From NCBI GenBank assembly GCA_016703325.1, contig JADJCH010000019.1, positions 35,994-99,993 on the forward strand: a stretch of 64,000 nucleotides of DNA. The letters are read 5' to 3'. Below the pieces are notes generated by a model, which saw only the letters and a list, made by a program, of their open reading frames with translations, had not been told where the DNA came from and did not search any database. A program made the translations under genes and the position numbers. Below, piece after piece: positions 7,825-16,801 of this stretch (its first letter is position 1; every line of letters begins with the position of its first letter). Origin of the DNA: Burkholderiales bacterium (GTDB taxonomy: Bacteria; Pseudomonadota; Gammaproteobacteria; Burkholderiales; Burkholderiaceae_C).

Positions 7825-9741
7825 TCAGTTGCGATTGGCTGCTGTGGCGGCCGGGCCGCTGACGCCGTCCAGCCCGATGGACCAGAGGAGCTGCAGGTCC
7901 TGGGTTTGGACCACGCCTTCAGCAAAGGCCTGCACTCCAACGCTCTTGAGCATGCCTACCGTGCCCCTCAACCAGGCTGTGCGTGCATCATTGCCTTGCA
8001 AGTCGAGCGTAGCGCCTGCTCCCAGCTTGACGAAGTCGAGCCCGGTATCGAGCAGCTCACCCATGGCCGCGAGGTGCTGCCCGGCATGCTCCAGCCCAAC
8101 CTGGACACCACAGGGCCTCAATTGCCGACACAACTCGGCCACCGCATAAGGATCTCGACGGAGACCGGCCTCATCGACCTCAATCGCCAGCAAGCGGGCC
8201 TGGGCCGGACGCAATGCCAACAGGGCGCGCAGGCGGGGAAGGAAACCCAGCACCTGCAGCGATTGTGCAGACAGGTGGATGCTTCTTCGCACACCATCCT
8301 TCGATATGGCTTCCAGCCCGAGCCGAACCGCCGCCTCGTCCACCTCCGACACCACTCCAGTGCGAAGCGCCAGCGGCAGCCAGACTGCAGCAGACAGATA
8401 GGGCCCGGCATCAGACAGCTGCAGGCGCAGCGGACACTCCAGGTGAAGGACGCGTCCGGAGGGATTCACCAAGGGGTAGTCGATCAACTGCAGCCGCTGA
8501 TGAGCCAAGGCATCCAGGATGCCGCGGCGCCAGGACAACTCACCGCCCAAACCATCGGCGTCCCTGGAATCGCGCGTCGTCTCGATGGAGAAGTCGCCTC
8601 GGTGCTCTGCGCGCGCCAAAGCGGCATCGACGCGAGCCAGGACAATGTGCACCGATTCGCCGCGCCTCCAGGTGGTGTCCGCCAGGACCACTGCCACATC
8701 GGGGAACGGCCCCAGCAGATCGCGCAAGCGTCCGATCGACTCCGCCAAAGCTTCGGACCCCACCTCGACGTGATCGAGCAAGACGGCGAAATCACTGCCG
8801 TTGAGGCGCCCGATGACCTTGGGCTGCACATCGCCGACGCTTCTGTGCAGACTCTTGGCCAACTCCAGCAGGAGCTCATCGGTGCGGGCATGCCCCAGCT
8901 GGCGGTTGATCTCTGCCAGACGAAGCACCCGAACCATCAGCAAATGCCCCACCCCCAAACCCCGCTCTCCGCTCAACTCGGCTTCGCACTGATGGAGAAA
9001 TTGATCCCGGTGCAGCAAACCGGTCAGCGGATCAAGGTGAGCTTGGCGGCGCAGCAACTCCAGCTGATCGGCCTGCTCCAGGAATTGCCTTCGCACCCGG
9101 TCAACCATGCCGTTCATGGCCACAGCCACCTGCCGCAGTTCGGGCGTGGAGGGCAGTTCTACCGTGACGAACCTGCGCTGGGTGAGTGCCTCGGCCTGCC
9201 TGACCAGGGCCTCCAGGGGACGGCTCAGCCGCCGCACGGCCACCGCGCTGATGGCCGCAGCCAACACGCCGAGCATCAACATCCAGGCGGCAGTGGACAC
9301 CGTGCCCCGCCACAGATCCTCATAGGCGAACACCGGCAGGCTCTCCACCTCCAGCACGCCCACCGCATTCCAACCCCTCGTGACCTGTGCCACGCCGGTG
9401 CGCGACTGAATGGGCACCCAGCGGACGAACCAGTCGGGAGCGTCGATGGAACCAACGGTCGATGTTCTCTCGAACAGCACGGTTCCGTCGTCTCGACGCA
9501 ATCGGACCACTCGGTAGGACCCGGTGTCGAACTGGGCCGTCATGATCAGCTGGGCCAGGGAGGGATCCGCCCCGGCTTGACTGAGAGTCAACGCCAGCGC
9601 CTGAGCGTTGTCGTTGTTCTTGAGCGCCAGCTGGCTCTCCAGGTAGGTTCTCGCGGTGGCCACGGACACCACCATGCTGCCGGCCGAGGCCAGCAGGATG
9701 ATCCCCCAAACGAGCAGCCAGACTTGTCGGATCAAGCTCAT
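7825..9741 (-). CDS. lapD: LapD-like c-di-GMP receptor (degenerate GGDEF/EAL membrane protein)
   Basis: LapD binds c-di-GMP in its EAL-like domain and, from the inner membrane, sequesters the periplasmic protease LapG, so that the surface adhesin is retained. This 638-residue protein has an N-terminal membrane helix (VWLLVWGIILLASAGSMVV), a periplasmic LapD/MoxY-type domain to about residue 150, a second helix and HAMP (VRRLSRPLEALVRQAEAL). A GGDEF-like domain follows with the signature changed to NGSDF near residue 315, then an EAL-like domain whose signature is ECPLRL near residue 434. Both are therefore probably non-catalytic, as in LapD. It lies 61 bp downstream of lapG on the same strand, so the receptor and its protease are likely co-transcribed. 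No LapA-type adhesin gene is visible. Confidence 0.88.
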   Translation of the reverse strand: MSLIRQVWLLVWGIILLASAGSMVVSVATARTYLESQLALKNNDNAQALALTLSQAGADPSLAQLIMTAQFDTGSYRVVRLRRDDGTVLFERTSTVGSIDAPDWFVRWVPIQSRTGVAQVTRGWNAVGVLEVESLPVFAYEDLWRGTVSTAAWMLMLGVLAAAISAVAVRRLSRPLEALVRQAEALTQRRFVTVELPSTPELRQVAVAMNGMVDRVRRQFLEQADQLELLRRQAHLDPLTGLLHRDQFLHQCEAELSGERGLGVGHLLMVRVLRLAEINRQLGHARTDELLLELAKSLHRSVGDVQPKVIGRLNGSDFAVLLDHVEVGSEALAESIGRLRDLLGPFPDVAVVLADTTWRRGESVHIVLARVDAALARAEHRGDFSIETTRDSRDADGLGGELSWRRGILDALAHQRLQLIDYPLVNPSGRVLHLECPLRLQLSDAGPYLSAAVWLPLALRTGVVSEVDEAAVRLGLEAISKDGVRRSIHLSAQSLQVLGFLPRLRALLALRPAQARLLAIEVDEAGLRRDPYAVAELCRQLRPCGVQVGLEHAGQHLAAMGELLDTGLDFVKLGAGATLDLQGNDARTAWLRGTVGMLKSVGVQAFAEGVVQTQDLQLLWSIGLDGVSGPAATAANRN

Positions 9742-9802
9742 GATGTCGGATGAATGCGAGCAGAAGCTCTGAGCCCGAGAACCGGGAAACCGAGAGAGGA
9801 GA

Positions 9803-10540
9803 TCATTTCAGAAACCCCTGGTCCCGGGCTTTTGAAACCACCTCCCGCCAGCGCGAAAGCCGCGCCAGCGGATCGCCGGCACCCGCGCCGTTGGTGCCCT
9901 GCCACAGGCCCTGGGCGTTGAAGCTGAAGACAGGCACCAGATCGCGGCGCCGGTTTGCCGGCAGAACTTCGGGCACCAGGTTATCCAGAATCAGAGGCTC
10001 AGCCTGGGGATCCTCGTAGTACGCGAGCACCATGTGCGCCTGTTGAGGCCCCGCCGGCGGGCCCAGTGTGGCGCGCACATAAACCAATCGCAACCGGGCC
10101 GGATCAACCCCGGCAGCCAGCAACGAAAAGTACTTGGCGATGGCGTAATCCTCACAGTCACCCTGACCCCGGATGAGGGTTTCAAGCGGACTGGCCCAAT
10201 AATCCACCTGCCCCCACGCCTCGGCATCCTCGCGAAAGAAGATCCTTCGGTTGAAGAATGTATTCAACAGTGCCAGGCGTTTCTCATCGTCCATCGAGTA
10301 CGCGGTGGACACGGCGTCCACCAACGCCTTGACCTGCAACTGAGCTGAGGTCGCCTGCCGGGCCGCCAGCATCAGCAATCGCTCACTATCGAATGCGCGC
10401 GAGGGCATCCAGCTCATCCAGAATGCCAGCGTGAAGGCGACACACAGGATCCGCCTCAGAAACAATGTGGCACAAAGTTCACGCCCGCAGCCCCGCGTGC
10501 CGCCCGGAGCAGACTTGGTAGAGGGCGGATCGCGGTCCAT
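9803..10540 (-). CDS. lapG: LapG-like periplasmic transglutaminase-fold cysteine protease
   Basis: LapG cleaves the N-terminus of large surface adhesins when c-di-GMP is low; it is held inactive by LapD. The 245-residue product has an N-terminal export segment (about residues 25-48, FLRRILCVAFTLAFW). The catalytic Cys129 is in GDCEDYAIAKYF, with adjacent acidic residues that bind calcium in the family. His169 is in QAHMVLAYYED and Asp186 in LILDNLVPE. The Trp-containing GQVDYWASPLETL segment precedes the active site, as in other bacterial transglutaminase-like proteases. It is the upstream gene of the lapG-lapD pair and divergent from the TolC-like gene. Confidence 0.9.
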   Translation of the reverse strand: MDRDPPSTKSAPGGTRGCGRELCATLFLRRILCVAFTLAFWMSWMPSRAFDSERLLMLAARQATSAQLQVKALVDAVSTAYSMDDEKRLALLNTFFNRRIFFREDAEAWGQVDYWASPLETLIRGQGDCEDYAIAKYFSLLAAGVDPARLRLVYVRATLGPPAGPQQAHMVLAYYEDPQAEPLILDNLVPEVLPANRRRDLVPVFSFNAQGLWQGTNGAGAGDPLARLSRWREVVSKARDQGFLK

Positions 10541-10793
10541 TCATTCGTTTTCGACCGATGGGCCACACTCTTGAACATCACGACCCACTGCGCCGTCGGC
10601 GGGACCAAGAATCCGCACGAAATGCGGCCTCGCACCTGTTCTCGACATGCAATTTGTGGAATACTGAAAGGGTTTATTCCGATCCGTCCGGACGAACGCA
10701 ACTCTCGGATACATGGTCGGCAGATGGCATACCGGCCCGAACTTTGACCGGGTCGCTCGTCGACTCGGTGATGTCATGAGGACCAAGGACACA

Positions 10794-12668
10794 ATGAAGC
10801 AGATCTCGAAGCATCTGGTGGTGGGTGCGGTGAGCTTGGCTTGCCAGCTTGCCATGGCGCAGACATCCGACCCGCTGAAGGACGCCGCACAGAAGGCCAT
10901 CACGACGAATCCGGAAGTGACGGCACGACTGAACGCATATCGGGCCGCAGCCGACGAAGTTGACGTCGCCAGGGGCGCCTATTACCCGAAAGTGGATTTG
11001 AGTGCGGATGCCGCCAAGATCCGGGACCGGGTGACCTCCCGAAGCCCGGAATCGCAGTCGATGACATCGACCGGCGTGGCACTGTCGGCAACCCAGCTGC
11101 TCTGGGATGGACTGAGCACCCAGAACCAGGTGGATCGGGTCAGCCATGCTCGCCTGGTACGCTACTTCGAGTTCATCGACAGCAGCGAGCAAACCGCCAT
11201 GGAAGCGGTTCGTGCCTACGCGGATGTTGCCAAGTCCCGTCAGTTGTTGAAACTCTCGGAAGATGGCTATGTTCAGCACAAGCAGGTGGCTGAGCAGATT
11301 CAGTCCCGCTTCAAAGCAGGCGTCGGTCGTGGAGTGGACGTGGAGCAGGCCAATGCTCGACTGGCTCTGGCCGAATCCAACCTGACCACTGAAACCGCCA
11401 ATCTGCACGATGTGACTGAGCGTTTTCGGCGGATCGTCGGGTCACCGCCGCCCGATGAGCTGCCCATCGGAGTCAACCTTGATCGGGGCCTGCCCGCAGC
11501 ACAATCGGCCGCCCTGGATCTTGTGGTCAAGCGCAATGCCTCGATCGCAGCGGCCGTCGAAAACTACCGTGCAGCCCAGTCTCAGTCCAAGGAAAAAGAC
11601 GGCCTCTACCACCCTCGGGTGGAAGCCAAGGTGCGCGCCGGGGTCGGCAACAATCTGGACGCAGTGACTGACCAGAAGCGCGACACTTCTGCTGGCCTGT
11701 ACCTGAATTGGAACCTGTTCAATGGCGGTTCCGACCGGGCGCGCATACGCCAGTCTGCAAATCTGCTCACCCAATCGGCCGACAGCCGCGACAAGGTTTG
11801 TCGGGAAACTCGTCAGACAGCGGCCATTGCTTTCAACGATGTGCGCAAGTTGGGCGAGCAACTGAGCTACCTTGAGCGCCACTCGGCATCGAGCGAAAAG
11901 GTGCGCGACGCCTATCGGCAACAGTTCGACATTGGCCAGCGCAGCCTTCTGGACGTGCTGAATGCGGAAACAGAGCTGTATTCGGCGAAGCGGGCAGAAA
12001 TTGCCGCTCGTCACGATCTGCTGGCAGCAAAGGCTCGCAGCCATGCATCGGCCAGCAGCTTGGTGGCAGCATTGGGGCTGACTCGGGCCGGTAACGCAGA
12101 AGACGACATTGCGGAAGGGCGTTATTGGCAATCGGGACAGGAAGGCCCCTCCGATCGCTGCCCCCTCAGTGCCACCGAAGTCGCAGCCACTCCAAAGGGT
12201 GAGCTGGACGACCGCGCCCGACGGTTATTGGCCTCGAACGCCACCCCCCTTCCAGTCGCAGCCATAGCCACACCAGCCATTCAGACGGCTCCAGCCAAGG
12301 TGGCTCCAGCCATCTCGAAGGTTGATCCTCCGCTGACGACGCCGGTTTCACAACGGCTTCTCGACTGGGCTGCCGCCTGGTCCACCAAGGATGTGACTCG
12401 TTATCTGAGCTTCTACGACAGCAGTTTCAAGCCCACTGGAACCACTCGCCAGAAGTGGTTTGCAAATCGGACAAAGCTGCTGAAGAAGGATGGCGCGATC
12501 GACCTGAAGATCTCCAACGTTCAACGCCGCACCGTTTCAGCGAACACGGTGGAAACCAGCTTCGATCAGGTTTACACGTCGAAAGACTTCAAGGACAAGA
12601 CCCAGAAGACCCTGCTGTGGAAGCGCAGCGGCAGCGAGTGGTACATCATCAAGGAAGGCAGTCGCTGA
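10794..12668 (+). CDS. TolC-family outer-membrane efflux protein with C-terminal NTF2-like domain (LapE-like)
   Basis: TolC proteins form the outer-membrane duct of type I secretion systems; beside lapG/lapD the expected job is export of the LapA-type adhesin. ATG 10794 is chosen because AAGGA lies 5 nt upstream and a clean signal peptide follows (MKQISKHLVVGAVSLACQLA, ending AMA-Q). The TolC helical repeats span about residues 25-440, with LVRYFEFIDSSEQTAMEAVR, YLNWNLFNGGSDRARI and YRQQFDIGQRSLLDVLNAET. A proline/alanine-rich linker (about 460-520) leads to a roughly 100-residue module starting LLDWAAAWSTKDVTRYLSFY. This resembles the NTF2-like domain found at the ends of some L,D-transpeptidases. 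The tail is unusual for TolC. No ABC or membrane-fusion partner is present here. Confidence 0.85.
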   Translation: MKQISKHLVVGAVSLACQLAMAQTSDPLKDAAQKAITTNPEVTARLNAYRAAADEVDVARGAYYPKVDLSADAAKIRDRVTSRSPESQSMTSTGVALSATQLLWDGLSTQNQVDRVSHARLVRYFEFIDSSEQTAMEAVRAYADVAKSRQLLKLSEDGYVQHKQVAEQIQSRFKAGVGRGVDVEQANARLALAESNLTTETANLHDVTERFRRIVGSPPPDELPIGVNLDRGLPAAQSAALDLVVKRNASIAAAVENYRAAQSQSKEKDGLYHPRVEAKVRAGVGNNLDAVTDQKRDTSAGLYLNWNLFNGGSDRARIRQSANLLTQSADSRDKVCRETRQTAAIAFNDVRKLGEQLSYLERHSASSEKVRDAYRQQFDIGQRSLLDVLNAETELYSAKRAEIAARHDLLAAKARSHASASSLVAALGLTRAGNAEDDIAEGRYWQSGQEGPSDRCPLSATEVAATPKGELDDRARRLLASNATPLPVAAIATPAIQTAPAKVAPAISKVDPPLTTPVSQRLLDWAAAWSTKDVTRYLSFYDSSFKPTGTTRQKWFANRTKLLKKDGAIDLKISNVQRRTVSANTVETSFDQVYTSKDFKDKTQKTLLWKRSGSEWYIIKEGSR

Positions 12669-12682
12669 ACTGGCAGCGCATC

Positions 12683-12716
12683 TTGAAACCGCCCCTTGTG
12701 GGCGGTTTTCGTTTTG
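12683..12716 (+). terminator. Terminator of the TolC-like gene
   Basis: The hairpin GAAACCGCCC-CTTGT-GGGCGGTTTTC is followed by GTTTTG. It lies about 15 bp after the stop codon. Confidence 0.85.
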
Positions 12717-12776
12717 TAGGCAGCCAAACGCGACAACAATCTCGTTCGGCGGAACATGAGCGCATGCGGAAACAAC

Positions 12777-12798
12777 AAAGCCACCTTGCGGTGGCTTC
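12777..12798 (-). terminator. Terminator of tRNA-Ser
   Basis: AAGCCACC-TTGC-GGTGGCTT forms an 8-bp stem. On the minus strand it is followed by TGTTGTTT. It lies about 25 bp downstream of the minus-strand tRNA-Ser. Confidence 0.8.
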
Positions 12799-12823
12799 TT
12801 GCGCCCGAAAACGGCTTCGTTTG

Positions 12824-12914
12824 TGGCGGAGAGAGCGGGATTCGAACCCGCGGTGGGCTATTAACCCACACACGCTTTCCAGGCGTGCGACTTAAACCGC
12901 TCATCCATCTCTCC
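12824..12914 (-). tRNA. tRNA-Ser (anticodon GGA)
   Basis: A 91-nt class II tRNA with encoded CCA (TGG on plus at 12824-12826). The acceptor is GGAGAGA/TCTCTCC with discriminator G. The anticodon stem CACGC/GCGTG holds the loop CTGGAAA, giving anticodon GGA. The long variable arm TGTGGGTTAATAGCCCAC is typical of serine tRNAs. The T arm contains GTTCGAATCC. It reads UCC and UCU. Confidence 0.95.
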
Positions 12915-12952
12915 GGAGCCCGTGATTGTAGCTCAAGCACCGGCCAAAAAGA

Positions 12953-12974
12953 AAGCCCACCTTTCGGTGGGCCT
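12953..12974 (-). terminator. Terminator of the branched-chain amino acid binding protein gene
   Basis: The stem GCCCACC/GGTGGGC closes on a TTTC loop. On the minus strand it is followed by TTTCTTTTT. It lies about 60 bp downstream of the minus-strand gene ending at 13037. Confidence 0.85.
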
Positions 12975-13036
12975 TCACTTCGTCTTCGAACAGCATCACC
13001 TGTGGGGTGACGCGACTGCGTGAGCAGCCACGATGA

Positions 13037-14179
13037 TCAACGTACCACTGCGATCTGCTCGCGCTTCTCACCCTTGTAGGTGTAGAGCGTCAGAGCGCCG
13101 TTCTTGATGTCGCCCTTCTCGTCGAAGGAGATCGTGCCCGTCACACCGTTGTATCCGGATGTCTTGGCCAGCACAGGCAGGTACTTCGCAGGCTCGGAAG
13201 AACCCGCCTTCTGCATTGCCGCAACCAGCACATTGACCGAGTCATACACGTACGGTGCGTAGATCTGCACATCTGCGTTGAACTTCGCCTTGAACCGGGC
13301 CTTGAAGTCGTCCAAGCCCTTCTTCTGGGCACCCTCGACACCACCCGCCTCCGCGCAAACCACTTGGTTGTCAGCGATCGCGCCCCCAGCCAGCTTGGTC
13401 AGCTCACCCGAGCAAATGCCATCACCACCCATGAACTTGGCGTTGATGCCCAACTGCTTGGCCTGACGAATCATCGGTCCGGCAACGGCGTCCATGCCAC
13501 CAAAGAAGATCACATCCGGCTTCTTCGCCTTCACCGCGGTGAGGATGGCGGTGAAGTCGGTGGCCTTGTCGTTGGTGAATTCACGTGCCACGGTCTTGCC
13601 GCCGGCACCTTTGACGCCCTTCTCGAACTCGTCGGCCACACCTTGACCATACGCAGTGCGGTCATCGATCACGGCGATCGATTTGCCCTTGAGCTGATTG
13701 ACGGCGTACTTGCCCAGCGTTCCACCCAGGTGCACATCATCGGCCACCAGCCGGAACGTGGTCTTGTAGCCTTGGCGGGTGTACTTCGGATTGGTCGCCG
13801 AGGGAGAAACCTGGGGCACTCCGGCATCGGAATAGATCTTCGAGGCCGGAATGGAGGTGCCGGAGTTCAAATGACCCACCACGCCGGACACTTTGGAGTC
13901 CATCAGCTTCTGGGCGGCGGCCGTGCCTTGCTTCGGATCTGCGGCGTCATCTTCGGCCAGCAGTTCGAACTTCACCTTCTTGCCGCCGATGCTCACGCCC
14001 TTGGCATTGAGCTCGTCGATGGCCATGCGGGCGCCGTTCTCATTGTCCTTGCCGAGGTGGGCAATCGCACCGCTGGTCGGGCCCACATGGCCAATCTTGA
14101 CCACCACCTCCTGGGCAGAAGCCAGTCCGGCCGACAGAAAAGCGACCGCACCGATCACGACATTGAACTTGTGAAGCAT
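13037..14179 (-). CDS. Branched-chain amino acid ABC transporter periplasmic binding protein
   Basis: LivJ/LivK-type proteins capture leucine, isoleucine or valine in the periplasm for an ABC importer. ATG at 14177-14179 is chosen because GGAGG lies 8 nt upstream and it starts a signal peptide, MLHKFNVVIGAVAFLSAGLA then SA-QEVVVKIGHVGPTSGAIAH. The mature protein is a type I periplasmic fold: NENGARMAIDELNAKG, SGVVGHLNSGTSIPASKIYS, FRLVADDVHLGGTLGKYAV, DRTAYGQGVADEFEKGVKGA and a C-terminal IYAPYVYDSVNVLVAAMQKA. Length 380 residues is normal. No permease or ATPase gene lies beside it, so it works as an orphan binding protein or with a LivHMGF set elsewhere. Its own terminator follows. True specificity could be another amino acid or amide. 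Confidence 0.9.
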   Translation of the reverse strand: MLHKFNVVIGAVAFLSAGLASAQEVVVKIGHVGPTSGAIAHLGKDNENGARMAIDELNAKGVSIGGKKVKFELLAEDDAADPKQGTAAAQKLMDSKVSGVVGHLNSGTSIPASKIYSDAGVPQVSPSATNPKYTRQGYKTTFRLVADDVHLGGTLGKYAVNQLKGKSIAVIDDRTAYGQGVADEFEKGVKGAGGKTVAREFTNDKATDFTAILTAVKAKKPDVIFFGGMDAVAGPMIRQAKQLGINAKFMGGDGICSGELTKLAGGAIADNQVVCAEAGGVEGAQKKGLDDFKARFKAKFNADVQIYAPYVYDSVNVLVAAMQKAGSSEPAKYLPVLAKTSGYNGVTGTISFDEKGDIKNGALTLYTYKGEKREQIAVVR

Positions 14180-14430
14180 GAAAAGGCCTCCAGTTGAGAA
14201 GGAAACAGAAGGGAAAACGCAGACTCGTGTCCGATCAACACAAGCCGCGGACATTACCCGAAAACCCACCCACTCTCCAGCATCGCCGAGCGATGCACCC
14301 CGGTTTGAAGCGCGGACGTTGCCGGCTCAAGACATACGGGATTCACCTCATTCAGGGCTGGCGTGGGTCCCCCTGAAAACTCTGCCGAGATACACCCGGA
14401 CGACGGGGATTACCCGAGCCGGGTTTCCAC

Positions 14431-14805
14431 TCAGCGGTTGCGCAACCGGGCCAACTCCTGGGCAACTGCACGCCGCACGATGTCGCGCAGCGTGGCAGCC
14501 AACTCACCGCGCATTTCCTCGACGAACTGATCGGCCAGCCGGGACATGGCCGGCCCGAGGGATTCCTTGAGTCGGAACTCGAACATGCGGTCCACCTGGC
14601 GCTGCACGTCGGAGAGCACCTGCTGGGTGATCTGCGTTTCGGCCACTGCCAGCCAAGCCTCCACCGGCACGTCGGGTTCGGCCAGCGGCGTGAGCTGCAA
14701 CGAAGGCTTGCGCGAGTTCGCCTGCACTGACTCACTCGGCCGGGGTGTCCACTCGACCACTTCGGTCAACACCGGCACTTGTGTGGGTTTGATCTGTGCG
14801 TTCAT
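14431..14805 (-). CDS. Conserved hypothetical protein downstream of holC
   Basis: A 124-residue acidic/basic helical protein that I do not recognise as a named family. The first 45 residues are polar and Pro-rich (MNAQIKPTQVPVLTEVVEWT). The rest is predicted long helices (VEAWLAVAETQITQQVLSDV, QRQVDRMFEFRLKE, SRLADQFVEEMRGELAATLR), suggesting a coiled coil. There is no signal peptide or membrane segment. It starts 34 bp after the holC stop in the same direction and probably belongs to the pepA-holC transcript. A link to DNA polymerase III is only positional. Confidence 0.6.
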   Translation of the reverse strand: MNAQIKPTQVPVLTEVVEWTPRPSESVQANSRKPSLQLTPLAEPDVPVEAWLAVAETQITQQVLSDVQRQVDRMFEFRLKESLGPAMSRLADQFVEEMRGELAATLRDIVRRAVAQELARLRNR

Positions 14806-14839
14806 CCACAGACTCCCGACACCACACGGAGAGCGGCGC

Positions 14840-15277
14840 TCACCGGGCCACCTTCACGTCATGGCGTTCGATCGTGAGGCCCAGGGCGCTGTAGTGTTTC
14901 CAGCGCAGCCTGGCCTCGCTGCGGCCCGCCTCGTCCAGCCCGACCACTTCGATCAGGCGATCGAAGCCTTCCAGAGCCTGCACAGCGGCCGGCCCCAGGT
15001 TCACCAGAACGGCATGGCCCTGCACGGCGCTGGGCAGCTCCAACAACAGCACCGGCGTGTGTCGCAACCGCTTCGGCAGCCCATTCACCGAAGGACCACG
15101 CCAGTGCGCCACGAACTCCAGCGGATCAAACACCCACAGCTGCCGATCCAGGGTGGCCAGATCATGGTCGTCCCCGGTCACCACCACACGTGCGCCAGCC
15201 CGAGTGGCCTTGCGCAGCAATCGGCAGGTGTAGTCCAGCCGTTGCGGCACATTGAAGTGAAAGGCGACCGCGGTCAT
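14840..15277 (-). CDS. holC: DNA polymerase III subunit χ
   Basis: HolC (χ) connects the clamp loader, through ψ, to single-strand binding protein. The 145-residue product has the family pattern: VAFHFNVPQRLDYTCRLLRK at the N-terminus, GARVVVTGDDHDLATLDRQL, the conserved WVFDPLEFVAHW (in E. coli F..FiPH) and a C-terminal VNLGPAAVQALEGFDRLIEV then RWKHYSALGLTIERHDV. Length matches the family (about 145). It lies 27 bp downstream of pepA, the same order as in E. coli (pepA-holC), and is probably co-transcribed with it. Confidence 0.92.
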   Translation of the reverse strand: MTAVAFHFNVPQRLDYTCRLLRKATRAGARVVVTGDDHDLATLDRQLWVFDPLEFVAHWRGPSVNGLPKRLRHTPVLLLELPSAVQGHAVLVNLGPAAVQALEGFDRLIEVVGLDEAGRSEARLRWKHYSALGLTIERHDVKVAR

Positions 15278-15304
15278 TGATGTCAGTTCCCACCCGAAGC
15301 CGCG

Positions 15305-16774
15305 TCAACCGGCCTCGCCGAGCAGCCACTGAGTGAGCAAAGCCACCGGCCGCCCGGTAGCCCCTTTGGCCGCGCCACTCTTCCAGGCCACGCCAGCGAT
15401 GTCCAGGTGTGCCCAGCGGTAAGCCTTCGTGTAGCGCTTCAGGAACATCGCCGCCGTCACCACCCCGCCCGCGCGGCTGCCGACATTGGCCATGTCTGCA
15501 AAGTTGCTCTTCAAGGCTTCGTCGTATTCGTCGTCCAGCGGCAGACGCCAAGCCGGGTCCAGGGCCCGATCACCGGCCTCCTGCAAGGCAATGGCCAGCG
15601 TGTCATCCGGACTGAACAGCCCCGCGCGCTGGTGCCCCAGAGCGATGACGCAGGCCCCGGTGAGGGTGGCGATGTCCACCACCGCGGCAGGCTTGAAGCG
15701 CTCGGCATAGGTCAGTGCATCGCAGAGGATCAGCCGACCTTCGGCATCGGTGTTGAGCACCTCGATGGTCTGACCCGACAGGCTGGTGACCACGTCACCG
15801 GGTTTGGTGGCCCGGCCAGAGGGCAGGTTCTCGCACGCAGGAATGAGGCCGATGAGGTTGAGTTTCGGCTGGAGCTCGCCGATGGCGCGGAACACCCCGA
15901 GCACGCTGGCGGCACCGCCCATGTCGTACTTCATCTCGTCCATCTCGGCGGCGGGTTTCAGCGAAATGCCCCCACTGTCGAAGGTGATGCCCTTGCCCAC
16001 CAGGACCCGAGGGGCCACCTTTTTCGCCGCGCCCTGGTACTGCAGCACGATGAACTGCAGCGGCTCATCGGAACCCTTGGCCACGGCCAGGAAGGCTCCC
16101 ATGCCCAGCTTCTCGACAGCCTTGCGGTCCAGCACTTCCACCTTGAAGCCAAAGTCGCGTGCCAGTTGGCGTGCCTCGTCGGCCAGATGGGTCGGTGTGA
16201 AATGGTTGCCTGGGCGATTGGCGCAATCGCGCGCCAGGTTCACGCCTGCGGCCACGGCCTGAGCTCGCCGTGTCGCGGCACGCAGGCCCGCGGTGTTGGC
16301 CTTGTTGCCCAGCAAGGCCAGTTCCTTCCACTCGACCACCGCCGCAGCGCTGGGTTTGGTCAAGCGGTAGCTGTACAGGGCCGACTCCACCGCCACCACG
16401 GCGGCATGGGCAGCGTCGTCGCTGAGGTCTTCCTGGCCACCCCAGGCCAGCACCACCTTGGCAAATCCCTGCTGCTTCACCACGGCGACCGCTGAGGCCA
16501 CGGCGCGCGCAGCATCGCGCGCCGTCGATTGCGCCTCATCGCCGGCCACACCGACCACACAGCGCGCGGCCTTCATACCCGCAGGTCGGTGCAGGTAGAG
16601 AGTGCGTCCGGCCTTCAGCGGCAGATCTCCAGCAGCCACCGCCTCGTCGAGCAGGTCGGTCCAACCCTGGCCTTCGGCCCAGGCTTCACGTCGTGCGGGC
16701 AACAGCAAGAGCAGCAGATCGGCCTGGATGCTGCAGAGGCCTTCGGGCCCGGCCTGGAGGATGCGTACGTCCAT
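15305..16774 (-). CDS. pepA: Leucyl aminopeptidase (M17)
   Basis: PepA is a hexameric di-zinc aminopeptidase that releases N-terminal residues in the cytoplasm, and in E. coli also a DNA-binding protein for plasmid-dimer resolution and carAB control. The 489-residue product has the regulatory N-terminal domain and a full catalytic domain. The metal-binding segment is LVGKGITFDSGGISLKP, followed by MKYDMGGAASVLGVF and the family signature NTDAEGRL near residues 341-348. Then come VVDIATLTGACVIALGH and the C-terminal HLDIAGVAWKSGAAKGATG. Length is normal. Start ATG 16774 lies only 27 bp from the divergent lptF start, so the two promoters must overlap or sit inside the opposite coding regions. 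Confidence 0.95.
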   Translation of the reverse strand: MDVRILQAGPEGLCSIQADLLLLLLPARREAWAEGQGWTDLLDEAVAAGDLPLKAGRTLYLHRPAGMKAARCVVGVAGDEAQSTARDAARAVASAVAVVKQQGFAKVVLAWGGQEDLSDDAAHAAVVAVESALYSYRLTKPSAAAVVEWKELALLGNKANTAGLRAATRRAQAVAAGVNLARDCANRPGNHFTPTHLADEARQLARDFGFKVEVLDRKAVEKLGMGAFLAVAKGSDEPLQFIVLQYQGAAKKVAPRVLVGKGITFDSGGISLKPAAEMDEMKYDMGGAASVLGVFRAIGELQPKLNLIGLIPACENLPSGRATKPGDVVTSLSGQTIEVLNTDAEGRLILCDALTYAERFKPAAVVDIATLTGACVIALGHQRAGLFSPDDTLAIALQEAGDRALDPAWRLPLDDEYDEALKSNFADMANVGSRAGGVVTAAMFLKRYTKAYRWAHLDIAGVAWKSGAAKGATGRPVALLTQWLLGEAG

Positions 16775-16801
16775 AATTCCCGCTTGGCTTGAAACCGTCT
16801 G

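Noticed and set aside
7906..9753. 615-codon open frame on the plus strand
   Set aside because: It is antisense to lapD, whose domain structure is clear.
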